Shown here in pieces: positions 55,345 to 63,045 of a stretch of DNA of 64,000 bases. Position 1 is the stretch's first letter, and every line of letters starts with the position of its first letter. The stretch comes from Planctomycetota bacterium (GTDB lineage: Bacteria; Planctomycetota; UBA8742; UBA2392), in NCBI GenBank assembly GCA_027493625.1, contig JAOSKM010000003.1:372001-436000 (forward strand). Reading direction: 5' to 3'. Made by a program: the position numbers and the translations under genes. The notes beneath the pieces were generated by a model. That model was not told where the DNA came from, did no database searches, and saw only the letters and a program-made list of their open reading frames with translations.

Positions 55345-56190
55345 TCAGCCCTCTCCCAGCAGCGTCCGGATCTCGGCCAGCTTGTCGGGGGGCGTGCGGC
55401 CGGAGCGCTCGGCCGTGTCGCAGGCCGCGAACATGGCGGCGACGTACAATCGACGCGCATCGCCGCTCAGCACGGCCAGGTGGCGGCGGATGGTTCCGAC
55501 ATCGCCGCGCACCACGGGGCCGGTCAGCGCGGCCCGGGGGCCCAGTTTTTCGGCGTTTTGAAGCGTGCCGCGCGCGAGCGGGATCAGCATGCGGCCCGCG
55601 TGCTCGGCCGGGATGCCCGCCTGCCGAAGCATCTCCGCGCCGGCATCCAGCAGCGCCGCCAGCGCGTTGCTGGCCAGCACAGCGGCGGCGTGGTAGGGCA
55701 CGCGCTGCTGGTCGCTCAGCTCAAGCAGCGTGACGCCCAGCGCGCCCGCCAGCGTGTGCACGGCGGCGCGGACTTCCGGTCCGCCGGCCACGGCGCCGTA
55801 GCTGCCGCGGATCAACTCGTGGCCGCCCTGGGGCGGGAAACTCTGCAGCAGGTGGAAGACACCAGTCAGCGCTCCCGCGCCGGCCAGGGGCTCAATGGCC
55901 TCCGGGCCGCGGGCGCCGGACGTGTGCACGAACAGCAGGGCACCGGCGCCGGGGATGGCAGCGAACTCGTTGGCGACGGTCTCAAGGGCGTCGTCGGGCA
56001 CGGACAGCACGACCAGGGTGCCGGGCGCCAGGCCCTGCAGGAAGGCCTCCGCACCCTGCCGATATACGCTGTCGCCTGCGGCCGGGCGCGAGCGTCCGCC
56101 GGTGCGCAGCAATGCGCCGGCCGGCAAAGCCGAAGCCAATGCGCGGCCGAAGCGCCCCATGCCGTAGATGGCGACGTTGGATTCCGTCAT
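55345..56190 (-). CDS. DUF2520/Rossmann-like protein
   Basis: 281 aa. N-terminal Rossmann NAD(P) domain (VAIYGMGRFGRALASALPAG, VVLSVPDDALETVANEFAA, LFVHTSGARGPEAI) followed by a helical C-terminal DUF2520 domain (VPYHAAAVLASNALAALLDAGAEMLRQAG). Looks like a ketopantoate-reductase/F420-reductase-like dehydrogenase of unknown substrate. ATG 56190. It is separated from the lipoprotein phosphatase by 64 bases; a GC palindrome pair lies just upstream. Confidence 0.87.
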   Translation of the reverse strand: MTESNVAIYGMGRFGRALASALPAGALLRTGGRSRPAAGDSVYRQGAEAFLQGLAPGTLVVLSVPDDALETVANEFAAIPGAGALLFVHTSGARGPEAIEPLAGAGALTGVFHLLQSFPPQGGHELIRGSYGAVAGGPEVRAAVHTLAGALGVTLLELSDQQRVPYHAAAVLASNALAALLDAGAEMLRQAGIPAEHAGRMLIPLARGTLQNAEKLGPRAALTGPVVRGDVGTIRRHLAVLSGDARRLYVAAMFAACDTAERSGRTPPDKLAEIRTLLGEG

Positions 56191-56217
56191 GCCCACATGA
56201 TGCCATGGACAGGAGGC

Positions 56218-56335
56218 AGGGTAAGAGCCCCGGCGGAAACGCCGGGGACGCCCGCCGTTGTTGGCGGGCGATCGGATGCGGGGCGGCTCACGCGGCCCAG
56301 GCCGCGTGTCCCCGGCCTCTCGGCCGGGGCTCTAC
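56218..56335. repeat. Paired GC hairpins around a 56-base core
   Basis: Units of gccccggcggaaacgccgggg (56227-56247) and ccccggcctctcggccggggctct (56311-56334) flank a short core. The same style of paired hairpin lies at about 47630-47750. Confidence 0.6.
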
Positions 56336-56580
56336 TTGATGCCCGCCAATTTGGAGATTTCGGGGTCGACGTCGTAGCTCTGGACGACGTTGCCGAAGGC
56401 GTTTTTCCACTGGCGCACGCGTTCGCGCGAGACGCCGTATTCCTCGGCGATGGCTTCGCCGGAGGTGCCATCCTTGAGCAGCTTCAGGAACCGCTTGAAC
56501 TTGGCCTTGCCGTACTGGTTGATGAAATTGCGCGCCACGGTGGCCGAATCCACGCCTGTCGGGTTGCTGTTTGCCGCCAC
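56332..56580 (-). CDS. Small helix-turn-helix protein
   Basis: 82 aa. Helical with a clear HTH: FLKLLKDGTSGEAIAEEYGVSRERVRQWKNAFG, like the end of sigma-70 region 4 or a Trp-repressor-type helix pair. GTG 56580 follows AAGGAGG at six bases, an excellent ribosome binding site. A candidate promoter lies upstream. Probably a small DNA-binding regulator; targets unknown. Confidence 0.8.
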   Translation of the reverse strand: MAANSNPTGVDSATVARNFINQYGKAKFKRFLKLLKDGTSGEAIAEEYGVSRERVRQWKNAFGNVVQSYDVDPEISKLAGIK

Positions 56581-56623
56581 GGATGTCCTCCTTGCTGGGC
56601 GTCACTATTGACGCGTAAACACC

Positions 56624-56652
56624 AGCATGCGCGACAGCTCTTGCCATGTCAA
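56624..56652 (-). promoter_or_regulatory. Candidate sigma-70 promoter of the small HTH gene
   Basis: Minus strand: TTGACA (56652-56647, perfect -35), 17-base spacer, CATGCT (56629-56624) as a moderate -10. Predicted leader is about 35 bases to GTG 56580. Confidence 0.5.
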
Positions 56653-56754
56653 GGGTAGAATCGTTCACGGCGATATGCGAAACACGGTTGCCATCGCCCG
56701 CCCCGTCCCCTAGCATTTCTGCTCGAATTATCTAACCCTCAAGGAACGCGACGC

Positions 56755-58020
56755 ATGGCTGGACAGGCTGCAATCGGCGCCCCCCTGGCGCACGCCATCG
56801 AGATCGAACAGGCGCCGGCCGTAAAGGGCTGGATCAAGTCCCCCACGTGGGACAAGCGCTGGATCATCTTCCCCGCGCTGCTGGCGCCGCTGCCGCCGGC
56901 GATCTACTACCTGTCGCTGTATTTCCTTGGCCGTTACAGCGGCATGGATGCAGCCACCCGCGTGGGCGCGGCCGAGGACATTGTCAGCCTGTTCGTGATG
57001 GTGCTGGTGGGCGGGCCCCACGTCTGGGTCACGTTCACGCGCACCTGGCTGCACCCGGAGTTCCGGCGCCGCGAGAAGATCTGGTACATCGCCAGCTTCG
57101 GCGTGGTGCCGTTCGTGGCAACCATGGCGCTGTCCAGCGAGCTGACACGCAAGCTGCTGCTGACCGGCTTCTTCTTCATTGCCAGCCTGCACATCATCCA
57201 CCAGCTTTCCTACGTGATCCGCTTCTACCAGGACCGCGACGCCGCCCGGCCCAGCCTGCGCAGCCGGCTGATCGACATCGGCGCCGTGCTGTTCCCGCTG
57301 TACCCGGTCAGCACCTTCCGCATGGTGATGGTGAATGAAAACAGCATGGCCTTCGCCTGGGCCAGCCAGTGGTTCGGCCTTGAGCAGGCCCGCGCCCTGA
57401 AATTCAACATCGGGCGCGCCCACCCCCTGCTGCCCGACTTCATCCTCAGCGACTGGTTCTGGATGGTGAACCTGGCCGCGCTGTTGATCGCGCTCACCCT
57501 GTGGACGGTCAAGAGCGTCCGCGAGCACAAGGCCGGCATCCTGCACAAGCCCAAGTTCATGCTGATCTGCGCCGCGATCGCCGTCGGCCTGTTCTGCCCG
57601 CTGTGGCCGAACCTGGATTCCAGCTTCCAGGGCTTCAACCTGTGGCACAGCCTGCAGTACATCGCACTCACCTGGTTCATCACCCGCTTCCAGATCAGCA
57701 AGGGCCGCAAGCAGCACCGCTTCGTGAGCTGGCTGGCCGCCGACGACCGCGGCGGGGCAAAGTACTATGGCGTGGCGTTCGGCATCGTGGTCGCGCTGAT
57801 CGGCCTGATCCTGGGCATCGCCATGATCCTCAGCCACGTGCAGGGCGTGGGCATGTTCGGCGGCAGCGGCGAGGTCGGCACCATGAGCTACCGGCCGGGC
57901 GCGATCCTGCAGGCTTACTACCTGTTCGGCTTCGGCCTGCTGCTGACCCACTACTTCCACGACGCCTTCCTGTTCAACCTGCACACCTTCAGCCGGAAAG
58001 CGGCGAATACGCGGGAGTAA
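56755..58020 (+). CDS. Polytopic membrane protein rich in conserved-looking histidines
   Basis: 421 aa with about ten membrane helices. His residues cluster near helix ends: GGPHVWVTFTRTWLHPEF, IASLHIIHQLSYVIRF, GFNLWHSLQYIALTWF, LSHVQ and LLTHYFHDAFLFNLHTF. Spacing resembles metal-binding membrane oxygenases or hydroxylases (fatty-acid-hydroxylase or Brp/Blh type), but I cannot identify the family, so no function is claimed. ATG 56755 follows AAGGAACGCGACGC. It starts opposite the small HTH gene, sharing a 174-base divergent spacer, so the HTH protein may control it. Confidence 0.7.
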   Translation: MAGQAAIGAPLAHAIEIEQAPAVKGWIKSPTWDKRWIIFPALLAPLPPAIYYLSLYFLGRYSGMDAATRVGAAEDIVSLFVMVLVGGPHVWVTFTRTWLHPEFRRREKIWYIASFGVVPFVATMALSSELTRKLLLTGFFFIASLHIIHQLSYVIRFYQDRDAARPSLRSRLIDIGAVLFPLYPVSTFRMVMVNENSMAFAWASQWFGLEQARALKFNIGRAHPLLPDFILSDWFWMVNLAALLIALTLWTVKSVREHKAGILHKPKFMLICAAIAVGLFCPLWPNLDSSFQGFNLWHSLQYIALTWFITRFQISKGRKQHRFVSWLAADDRGGAKYYGVAFGIVVALIGLILGIAMILSHVQGVGMFGGSGEVGTMSYRPGAILQAYYLFGFGLLLTHYFHDAFLFNLHTFSRKAANTRE

Positions 58021-58034
58021 GGCGCGCTGCGCCC

Positions 58035-59435
58035 CTACCTGGCGCGGCCGTACTCGTCGCCGGGTGCGGGCAGCGTCACGATGATGCGCGAGGCGAACTC
58101 CGCCATCACCTCGGCGGCGCCGTCGCGCATCGCCAGCAGCTTGACGGAAGCCTCGGTGTTGCCGGCCTGCCCGCTGCGCTGGATGCCCAGCGAGTAGCGG
58201 TACAGCATCGTGCCGGTTTCCCGGTCGGTGAGGGTGAAGGTGCCGGACACGTAGGCGCCGGGCGTGCCTTCGCTGGTGAAGGTGGTGACGTCCACCTCGC
58301 CTTCCAGCACCAGGTGGTAGAGGTACTTCTCGGTGTCGGGCTCAGCGGTGGTGGACGCGAGGCTGCGCCCGTCGGCCCATTTCCTGATTTCCGGCGTGAA
58401 CAGCGGCTCCGGCAGGGGTGTTTCGCCCTGCTCGGTTTCCTTCACCTTTACCACCAGCTGGCCGTTGTCGCGCGAGGGCAGCAGCACGCGCCACAGCCAC
58501 ACGTTCATGGCGATGCCCAGGCGCCGCCCGATCAGGTGATCGAGGTCCAGGCTGGCGCGCACGTAGCCGAACCCGTCGCCGGTGGAGGTGAACTGGTGGA
58601 CGCGGGCGGAGGCGCGCCCGCCGGCGTCCGTCGCGCGGTCGCCTTCCACCACGCCGCGGAAACCGGCGCCGGGCCCCAGGCCAGCGGCACGTCGCTGACC
58701 GGCGTGCCGCGGAAGCTGGCGCGCAGCACCAGCGGATCGGGCAGCCCGCCGTTGACGCGCAGGTGCTGGTCGCCGCCCTGCTGGTCGATCCTGACCAGCG
58801 CCGGCAGCTCCCACAACGACAGCAGCGCGGTCTCCAGCTTGTCGAAGGCAGTGCGGTTCAGGGTATCCGAAGCCAGCAGCTCGAGCGCCACCACCCGCAC
58901 CGCCAGCAGAAAGTACTCGCCCCATACCTCCATGCGCTTGCCGATGCTGCCCAGGCCCGCCGGCGGCTGCGGAAGCTTCGGCCAGGGCGCTCTGCGCCGC
59001 CGGCAGCAGCGCGCGCGCCCGCAGCTTCAGCTCGTTGCGCTGGATCGCCCGCACGGCCACGGCCTCGAAGCCGTTGCTGGCGGCATCCGAGCGCACGGCG
59101 TCGGTGAACTCGTCAATGCCGAACCAGGCCGCCTGCTCGGTGACGACCTGCGCGAACTGGGTATCCTTGAACAGCGCCTGGTGAGGCGTGACGGCGAAAT
59201 CGCAGATCAGGATCTCGAGCCGCTGCTCGGCCACTTCGGCGGCTTCACGCGGGGTGCGCGCCAGCCCGTAGGCCACGATGTAGTCGCTTTCCGGGTAGTC
59301 CGGGTGGCGGCCGTGGTAGGTCCATTCCGGCATGCGCACGGGACGGATGTTCAAGCCGCCGCGCCCCGGGTCGGAGGCACAGGCCGTGAGCAAAATGCCC
59401 AGCAGGGCCACTATGATGAAGGCAAACCGTTCCAC
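58035..59435 (-). CDS. LPP20-like lipoprotein (two apparent frameshifts)
   Basis: About 466 residues once repaired. Lipobox ILLTACASD; the N-terminal domain (WTYHGRHPDYPESDYIVAYGLARTPREAAEVAEQRLEIL) resembles LPP20/TolB-like envelope lipoproteins. Reading then shifts twice: near 58960 into KRMEVWGEYFLLAVRVVALELLASDTLNR, and near 58680 back to GFRGVVEGD and FGYVRASLDLDHLIGRRLG, with LVVKVKETEQGETPLPEPLF to the end. The two shifts compensate, which is easier to explain by errors in GC homopolymers (GGGCCCC, GGCGGC) than by biology. GTG 59435 is the likely start; TTG 59441 is an alternative. Opposite strand to the M28 peptidase. Confidence 0.65.
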   Translation of the reverse strand: MERFAFIIVALLGILLTACASDPGRGGLNIRPVRMPEWTYHGRHPDYPESDYIVAYGLARTPREAAEVAEQRLEILICDFAVTPHQALFKDTQFAQVVTEQAAWFGIDEFTDAVRSDAASNGFEAVAVRAIQRNELKLRARALLPAAQSALAEASAAAGGPGQHRQAHGGMGRVLSAGGAGGGARAAGFGYPEPHCLRQAGDRAAVVVGAAGAGQDRPAGRRPAPARQRRAARSAGAARQLPRHAGQRRAAGLGPGAGFRGVVEGDRATDAGGRASARVHQFTSTGDGFGYVRASLDLDHLIGRRLGIAMNVWLWRVLLPSRDNGQLVVKVKETEQGETPLPEPLFTPEIRKWADGRSLASTTAEPDTEKYLYHLVLEGEVDVTTFTSEGTPGAYVSGTFTLTDRETGTMLYRYSLGIQRSGQAGNTEASVKLLAMRDGAAEVMAEFASRIIVTLPAPGDEYGRAR

Positions 59436-59524
59436 TGCCAATTTCCGGGGAACGTACGGGGTCAGCACGTAATAATGCGGGCAACCCCCGAAAACGCAAG
59501 CCCGCAACCGACCAGGATCTGCGC

Positions 59525-61207
59525 ATGAAAATCCGGACTCTCCTTGCCGCAGTGCTGCTGCTGTTCATCGGCGGACGCGCGGTCGCCGACGACACGCCGG
59601 GCGCACAGCCGACGGCGCCGAACATCGACAGCATCACGCTGGCCGACATCCGCGGGGACGTGCAGTTCCTGGCCTCGGATGAAATGGTCGGGCGTGAAAC
59701 CCTGAAGCCGGAGTCGGCCATCACGGCGGCCTACGTGCGCAGCCGCATGGAGCGCGCGGGCGTGCAGCCGGCCGGCGTGAACGGCGGCTGGTACCAGCCG
59801 GTGAAGCTGAAGCACAACGCCTGGCAGGCGGCCCCCAGCCTGTCGTGGACGCGCGGCGGGCAGACCGAGAGCCTCGAATACGCCAGGGACTTCGTCAGCA
59901 CGGACGGCCCGTCCGCCGGCCTGGAACTGCGGGCCGGCCAGGTGGTGTTCGCGGGCTACGCAGTGAACGACAGCGCGCGTTCCTACAACGACATCGAGGG
60001 AGTAGACCTGAAGGGCAAGCTGGCGCTGATCCTGCGCTACGAGCCCACACCCTGGGTGCGCGCCGGGCGCAATCCCTTCTCGCGCAACGCTTTCCTGCAG
60101 ACCAAGACGGCGCTGTTGCGCCAGGCCGGCGCGGCCGGCGTGCTGCTGGTGACCGGCCCGCGCTCTCTGGGCGGCAGCGACAACCGGACCCTGCCCTCGC
60201 CGGAGGCCGGTGAAAAATCGCCGCCGCTGTCGCTTGACCTGGGCGACGACAAGGCCGCGGACTCGCTGCCCTTCTTCCAGCTCACACTGGCCGCCTGCGA
60301 CCGCCTGCTGGGCGGCAAGGGAGAAACCGAGCGCCTGCAGAAGGCCTTCGACGAGGGCGACTTCAGCGCGCGGCCCGACCTGTCCGGCGTGTCGCTGGAC
60401 CTGAAGGCCGTGTCCACCGTGGTGCGCGGCGAAGACCGCAACGTGGCGGGCATGGTGAAGGGCGAACTGGACGAGTGGATCATCTTCGGCGCCCACCACG
60501 ACCACCTGGGTTACGGCTATTTCGGCGCGCGCGACGCGCGCACGGCCATGGGCCAGGTCCACAACGGCGCCGACGACAACGCCAGCGGCGTTGCGACCGT
60601 GCTGGAGATCGCGGAGGCGCTGGCAACCTGCGGGCGCAAGCCGCGGCGCTCGTTCCTGTTCCTGACTTTCACGGGCGAGGAAAAGGGCCTGCTGGGCAGC
60701 AGCTGGTACGTCAAGCACCCGTTGATCCCGCACGAGAAGGTGGTGGCGATGATCAACATCGACATGATCGGGCGGCTTGACCAGGCCAAGGTCACCATGG
60801 ACGGCACCTCCTGCAGCAAGCTGCTGGACCGGCACTGCAAGGAGGCCGCGCCGCTGTTCCCTGAGCTGAAGGTCGGCTTCAACGACCGGCCGCCGATGCC
60901 GGCCTCGGACCACTGGCCGTTCTTCAGCCAGGCGGGCATCCCGGTGTTCTTCCCGTTCGGGGGCGTGAACAAGTTCATGCACACGGCCGAGGACGACGCG
61001 GAGACGATCAACTACGCCGACATGCTGGCGTGCATCAAGCTGCTGTACGAGATCGGCTGGCGCATCAGCGAGGACCCGGGCTACGCGGACTACACCGGGC
61101 CGGTGAAGGGCAGCATCGGTCCGGACGGCAAGAGCCGCGACCCCAACGCGCCCAAGGTTGCGGACCCGGACGCGGAGCAGGAAGAAGAGTTCTCGGCGGG
61201 CGAGTGA
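59525..61207 (+). CDS. M28 family zinc metallopeptidase, secreted
   Basis: 560 aa with a signal peptide (LLAAVLLLFIGGRAVAD). An N-terminal substrate region and a PA-like insert (GYAVNDSARSYNDIEGVDLKGKLALILRYEP) precede the M28 catalytic domain: FGAHHDHLGYGYFG, VHNGADDNASGVATVLEIAEAL, FLTFTGEEKGLLGSSWYVKHP, MINIDMIGRL, and HTAEDDAETINYADML, supplying the five zinc ligands and catalytic Glu (in TGEEKG). An acidic tail (ADPDAEQEEEFSAGE) ends it. An aminopeptidase-type exported protein. A hairpin with a T-run follows the stop. Confidence 0.93.
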   Translation: MKIRTLLAAVLLLFIGGRAVADDTPGAQPTAPNIDSITLADIRGDVQFLASDEMVGRETLKPESAITAAYVRSRMERAGVQPAGVNGGWYQPVKLKHNAWQAAPSLSWTRGGQTESLEYARDFVSTDGPSAGLELRAGQVVFAGYAVNDSARSYNDIEGVDLKGKLALILRYEPTPWVRAGRNPFSRNAFLQTKTALLRQAGAAGVLLVTGPRSLGGSDNRTLPSPEAGEKSPPLSLDLGDDKAADSLPFFQLTLAACDRLLGGKGETERLQKAFDEGDFSARPDLSGVSLDLKAVSTVVRGEDRNVAGMVKGELDEWIIFGAHHDHLGYGYFGARDARTAMGQVHNGADDNASGVATVLEIAEALATCGRKPRRSFLFLTFTGEEKGLLGSSWYVKHPLIPHEKVVAMINIDMIGRLDQAKVTMDGTSCSKLLDRHCKEAAPLFPELKVGFNDRPPMPASDHWPFFSQAGIPVFFPFGGVNKFMHTAEDDAETINYADMLACIKLLYEIGWRISEDPGYADYTGPVKGSIGPDGKSRDPNAPKVADPDAEQEEEFSAGE

Positions 61208-61221
61208 CCGGGCCGCAAGCG

Positions 61222-61253
61222 GGGACAGGCACCTTTGGTGCCTGTCCCTTTTT
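61222..61253 (+). terminator. Intrinsic terminator after the M28 peptidase gene
   Basis: Perfect 12-base arms GGGACAGGCACC / GGTGCCTGTCCC (61222-61233 and 61237-61248) around TTT, followed by TTTTT. Confidence 0.85.
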
Positions 61254-61292
61254 CGCGTTCCATACCTGCTGATCTCCCCATTAGCCCAAAAA

Positions 61293-61424
61293 GTCGAAAC
61301 TCGTTTCCGATGGAAGGCAACTGCGGTGAACCACGAAGAGCCACCAAGGGCCACGAAGAACGGCAGGTCATGCTTTCCTTCGTGGTCCTTCGTGGTCCTT
61401 CGTGGTTAACTTGTTTTTGCAGTT
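61293..61424. repeat. 132-bp repeat, copy 1
   Basis: Identical to 61451-61582; ends in agtt and contains a CCACGAAGAGCC ... GGTCCTTCGTGG inverted pair capable of forming a hairpin. Confidence 0.9.
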
Positions 61425-61450
61425 ATCGGTAAGAGGGACTAAAGGTGCCA

Positions 61451-61582
61451 GTCGAAACTCGTTTCCGATGGAAGGCAACTGCGGTGAACCACGAAGAGCC
61501 ACCAAGGGCCACGAAGAACGGCAGGTCATGCTTTCCTTCGTGGTCCTTCGTGGTCCTTCGTGGTTAACTTGTTTTTGCAGTT
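61451..61582. repeat. 132-bp repeat, copy 2
   Basis: Identical to copy 1 at every position, offset 158 bases. Perfect identity implies recent duplication or assembly duplication. Confidence 0.9.
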
Positions 61583-61638
61583 GTCAGTAAGAGCGACAGG
61601 CGCCAAAGGTGCCCGTCCCTGGCGACCTTTCGCTGTAC

Positions 61639-61669
61639 TTGACATGTAAGTAAGAACTTACTTACATGT
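61639..61669 (+). promoter_or_regulatory. TetR operator overlapping the promoter
   Basis: A perfect 28-base palindrome (61642-61669; 13-base arms ACATGTAAGTAAG / CTTACTTACATGT, centre AA) lies directly before the TetR gene. A perfect -35 TTGACA (61639-61644) overlaps its left arm, and a 17-base spacer leads to TTACAT (61662-61667), so transcription would start at or near ATG 61674 (leaderless). Binding would block RNA polymerase: autoregulation is expected. Confidence 0.8.
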
Positions 61670-61673
61670 GGAC

Positions 61674-62315
61674 ATGGCTACACTGACGCGCAAACCATCC
61701 AGCGAGCGGCGCGAGGAAATCGTGCTGGCCGTGCTGCGCATCATCGGCGAGCGCGGGCTGACTTCCCTCAGCACCTCCAGCCTCGCCGAGGAAGTCGGCG
61801 TCACCACCGGCGCCCTGTTCCGCCACTTCCATTCCCGCGAGGAAATCCTGGCCGAGGTCGTGCGCCACGCTCTGGCGCGCATCGAGGAGACCTTCCCCGG
61901 GGACTCACTGCCGCCGCTTGAGCGCCTGCGGCAACTGGCGATCAACCGTGTGCGCCTGCTTTCCGAGAACCCCGGCCTGAGCTGGCTGCTGCGGTCCGAG
62001 CAGGCCTACCTGGAGCTGCCGGAGGCGTCCGTGGAGCTGCTGCGGGACGCGGTCAAGCGCTCGCGGCGCTTCCTGCTGGACGCCCTGCGCGAAGGCGCCC
62101 AGCGCGGCGAAATCCGCGACGACATCGAGCCCGAGCTGCTGCTGGTGCCGATCCTCGGCACCATCCATGCGCTCGCCGGCTCGCCGGGTCTGCAGCGCCA
62201 CTCCGCGCGCGACCACCAGCCGGACCGCATCATCTCGGCGCTGCTGCAGATGCTGGCGCCGTCACAACCAACCACCGGGCGCAAACACAGACGAAGGCAA
62301 GGAGACAACCGATGA
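61674..62315 (+). CDS. TetR family transcriptional regulator
   Basis: 213 aa. N-terminal TetR HTH: RREEIVLAVLRIIGERGLTSLSTSSLAEEVGVTTGALFRHFHSREEIL, then an all-helical ligand domain with FPGDSLPPLERLRQLAINRVRL and RRFLLDALREGAQRGEIRDDIEPELLL, ending in a basic tail (TTGRKHRRRQGDNR). The palindromic operator immediately upstream is its presumed site. ATG 61674 is preferred; GTG 61668 is inside the operator. Its stop overlaps the next start (ATGA), so it controls and is co-translated with the RIC gene; the ligand is unknown, plausibly a nitrosative-stress-related signal. Confidence 0.93.
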   Translation: MATLTRKPSSERREEIVLAVLRIIGERGLTSLSTSSLAEEVGVTTGALFRHFHSREEILAEVVRHALARIEETFPGDSLPPLERLRQLAINRVRLLSENPGLSWLLRSEQAYLELPEASVELLRDAVKRSRRFLLDALREGAQRGEIRDDIEPELLLVPILGTIHALAGSPGLQRHSARDHQPDRIISALLQMLAPSQPTTGRKHRRRQGDNR

Positions 62316-62983
62316 CCATCACCACCGACACCCTGGTAGGCCAGCTCGCCGCTGAGCAGCCGCTTTCCACGCGGGTTTTCGCCCGCCACGGCATCGACTA
62401 CTGCTGCGGCGGCGGACGCCCGCTGGGCGAAGTCTGCAGCGAGAAGGGGCTCGACAGCGGCAGCCTCGTGGCCGAGATCGAGAAGGAACTGAACGCACCC
62501 GGCGAGCAGCCGGCGCGCTGGGACAACGCCCCGCTGCCCGAGCTGATCGACCACATCCTGCAGGCCTACCACGTTCCGCTGTGGGAAGAGCTGGCGCGCC
62601 TCGACGCCATGGCCCGCAAGGTCCACATGGTCCACGGCGACAAGGACCCCGAGATGCTGGGCGGCATCGTCGAGGTGTTCGGCGGACTGAAGGCCGAGCT
62701 CGACCAGCACATGCGCAAGGAAGAGCAGATCCTGTTCCCCATGATCAAGGGGGGCCAGGGCGCCATGGCGGGCGGGCCGATCCACGTGATGAACCACGAG
62801 CACGAAAGCTGCGGCGAAGCCCTGCGCCGCCTGCGCCTGCTGACCAACAACTACGACGTGCCGGAAGCCGCCTGCAACACCTGGCGCGCCCTGTGGCACG
62901 GGCTGGCGGCGCTGGAGGAAGACCTGCACCAGCACATCCACCTCGAGAACAACATCCTGTTCCCGCGCGCGCTGAAAGAGTAA
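62312..62983 (+). CDS. ric: Iron-sulfur cluster repair di-iron protein (RIC/ScdA/YtfE)
   Basis: 223 aa. N-terminal ScdA_N domain with the conserved HGIDYCCGGGRPL (C31, C32), then a hemerythrin-like di-iron domain with His/Glu residues at H81 (ELIDHILQAYH), HMVHGDKDPEM, ELDQHMRKEEQILFP, VMNHEHESCGEAL and DLHQHIHLENNILFP. RIC proteins repair Fe-S clusters damaged by NO and peroxide, delivering iron to apo-proteins. Overlaps the TetR gene by four bases. A perfect 11-bp terminator hairpin follows. The presence of a Nod-like enzyme in the same genome makes NO exposure likely, which fits. Confidence 0.95.
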   Translation: MTITTDTLVGQLAAEQPLSTRVFARHGIDYCCGGGRPLGEVCSEKGLDSGSLVAEIEKELNAPGEQPARWDNAPLPELIDHILQAYHVPLWEELARLDAMARKVHMVHGDKDPEMLGGIVEVFGGLKAELDQHMRKEEQILFPMIKGGQGAMAGGPIHVMNHEHESCGEALRRLRLLTNNYDVPEAACNTWRALWHGLAALEEDLHQHIHLENNILFPRALKE

Positions 62984-63001
62984 GCGGCGGGGAAAGCACG
63001 C

Positions 63002-63031
63002 GGGCTGCCGGCTCCCCACGGCCGGCAGCCC
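63002..63031. terminator. Bidirectional terminator hairpin
   Basis: Perfect 11-base arms GGGCTGCCGGC / GCCGGCAGCCC around an 8-base loop, between the convergent RIC and MORN-variant genes; no T-run. Confidence 0.7.
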
Positions 63032-63045
63032 GTGGTATCCGCAGG

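Larger units (their letters stand above)
61208..61638. repeat. Repeat-only gap with a tandem duplication
   Basis: No gene. Holds the terminator-like hairpin at 61222-61253, then two identical 132-base units at 61293-61424 and 61451-61582, each with an internal inverted CCACGAAGG pair, and a degenerate GACAGGCGCC piece near 61598-61618. Confidence 0.85.
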
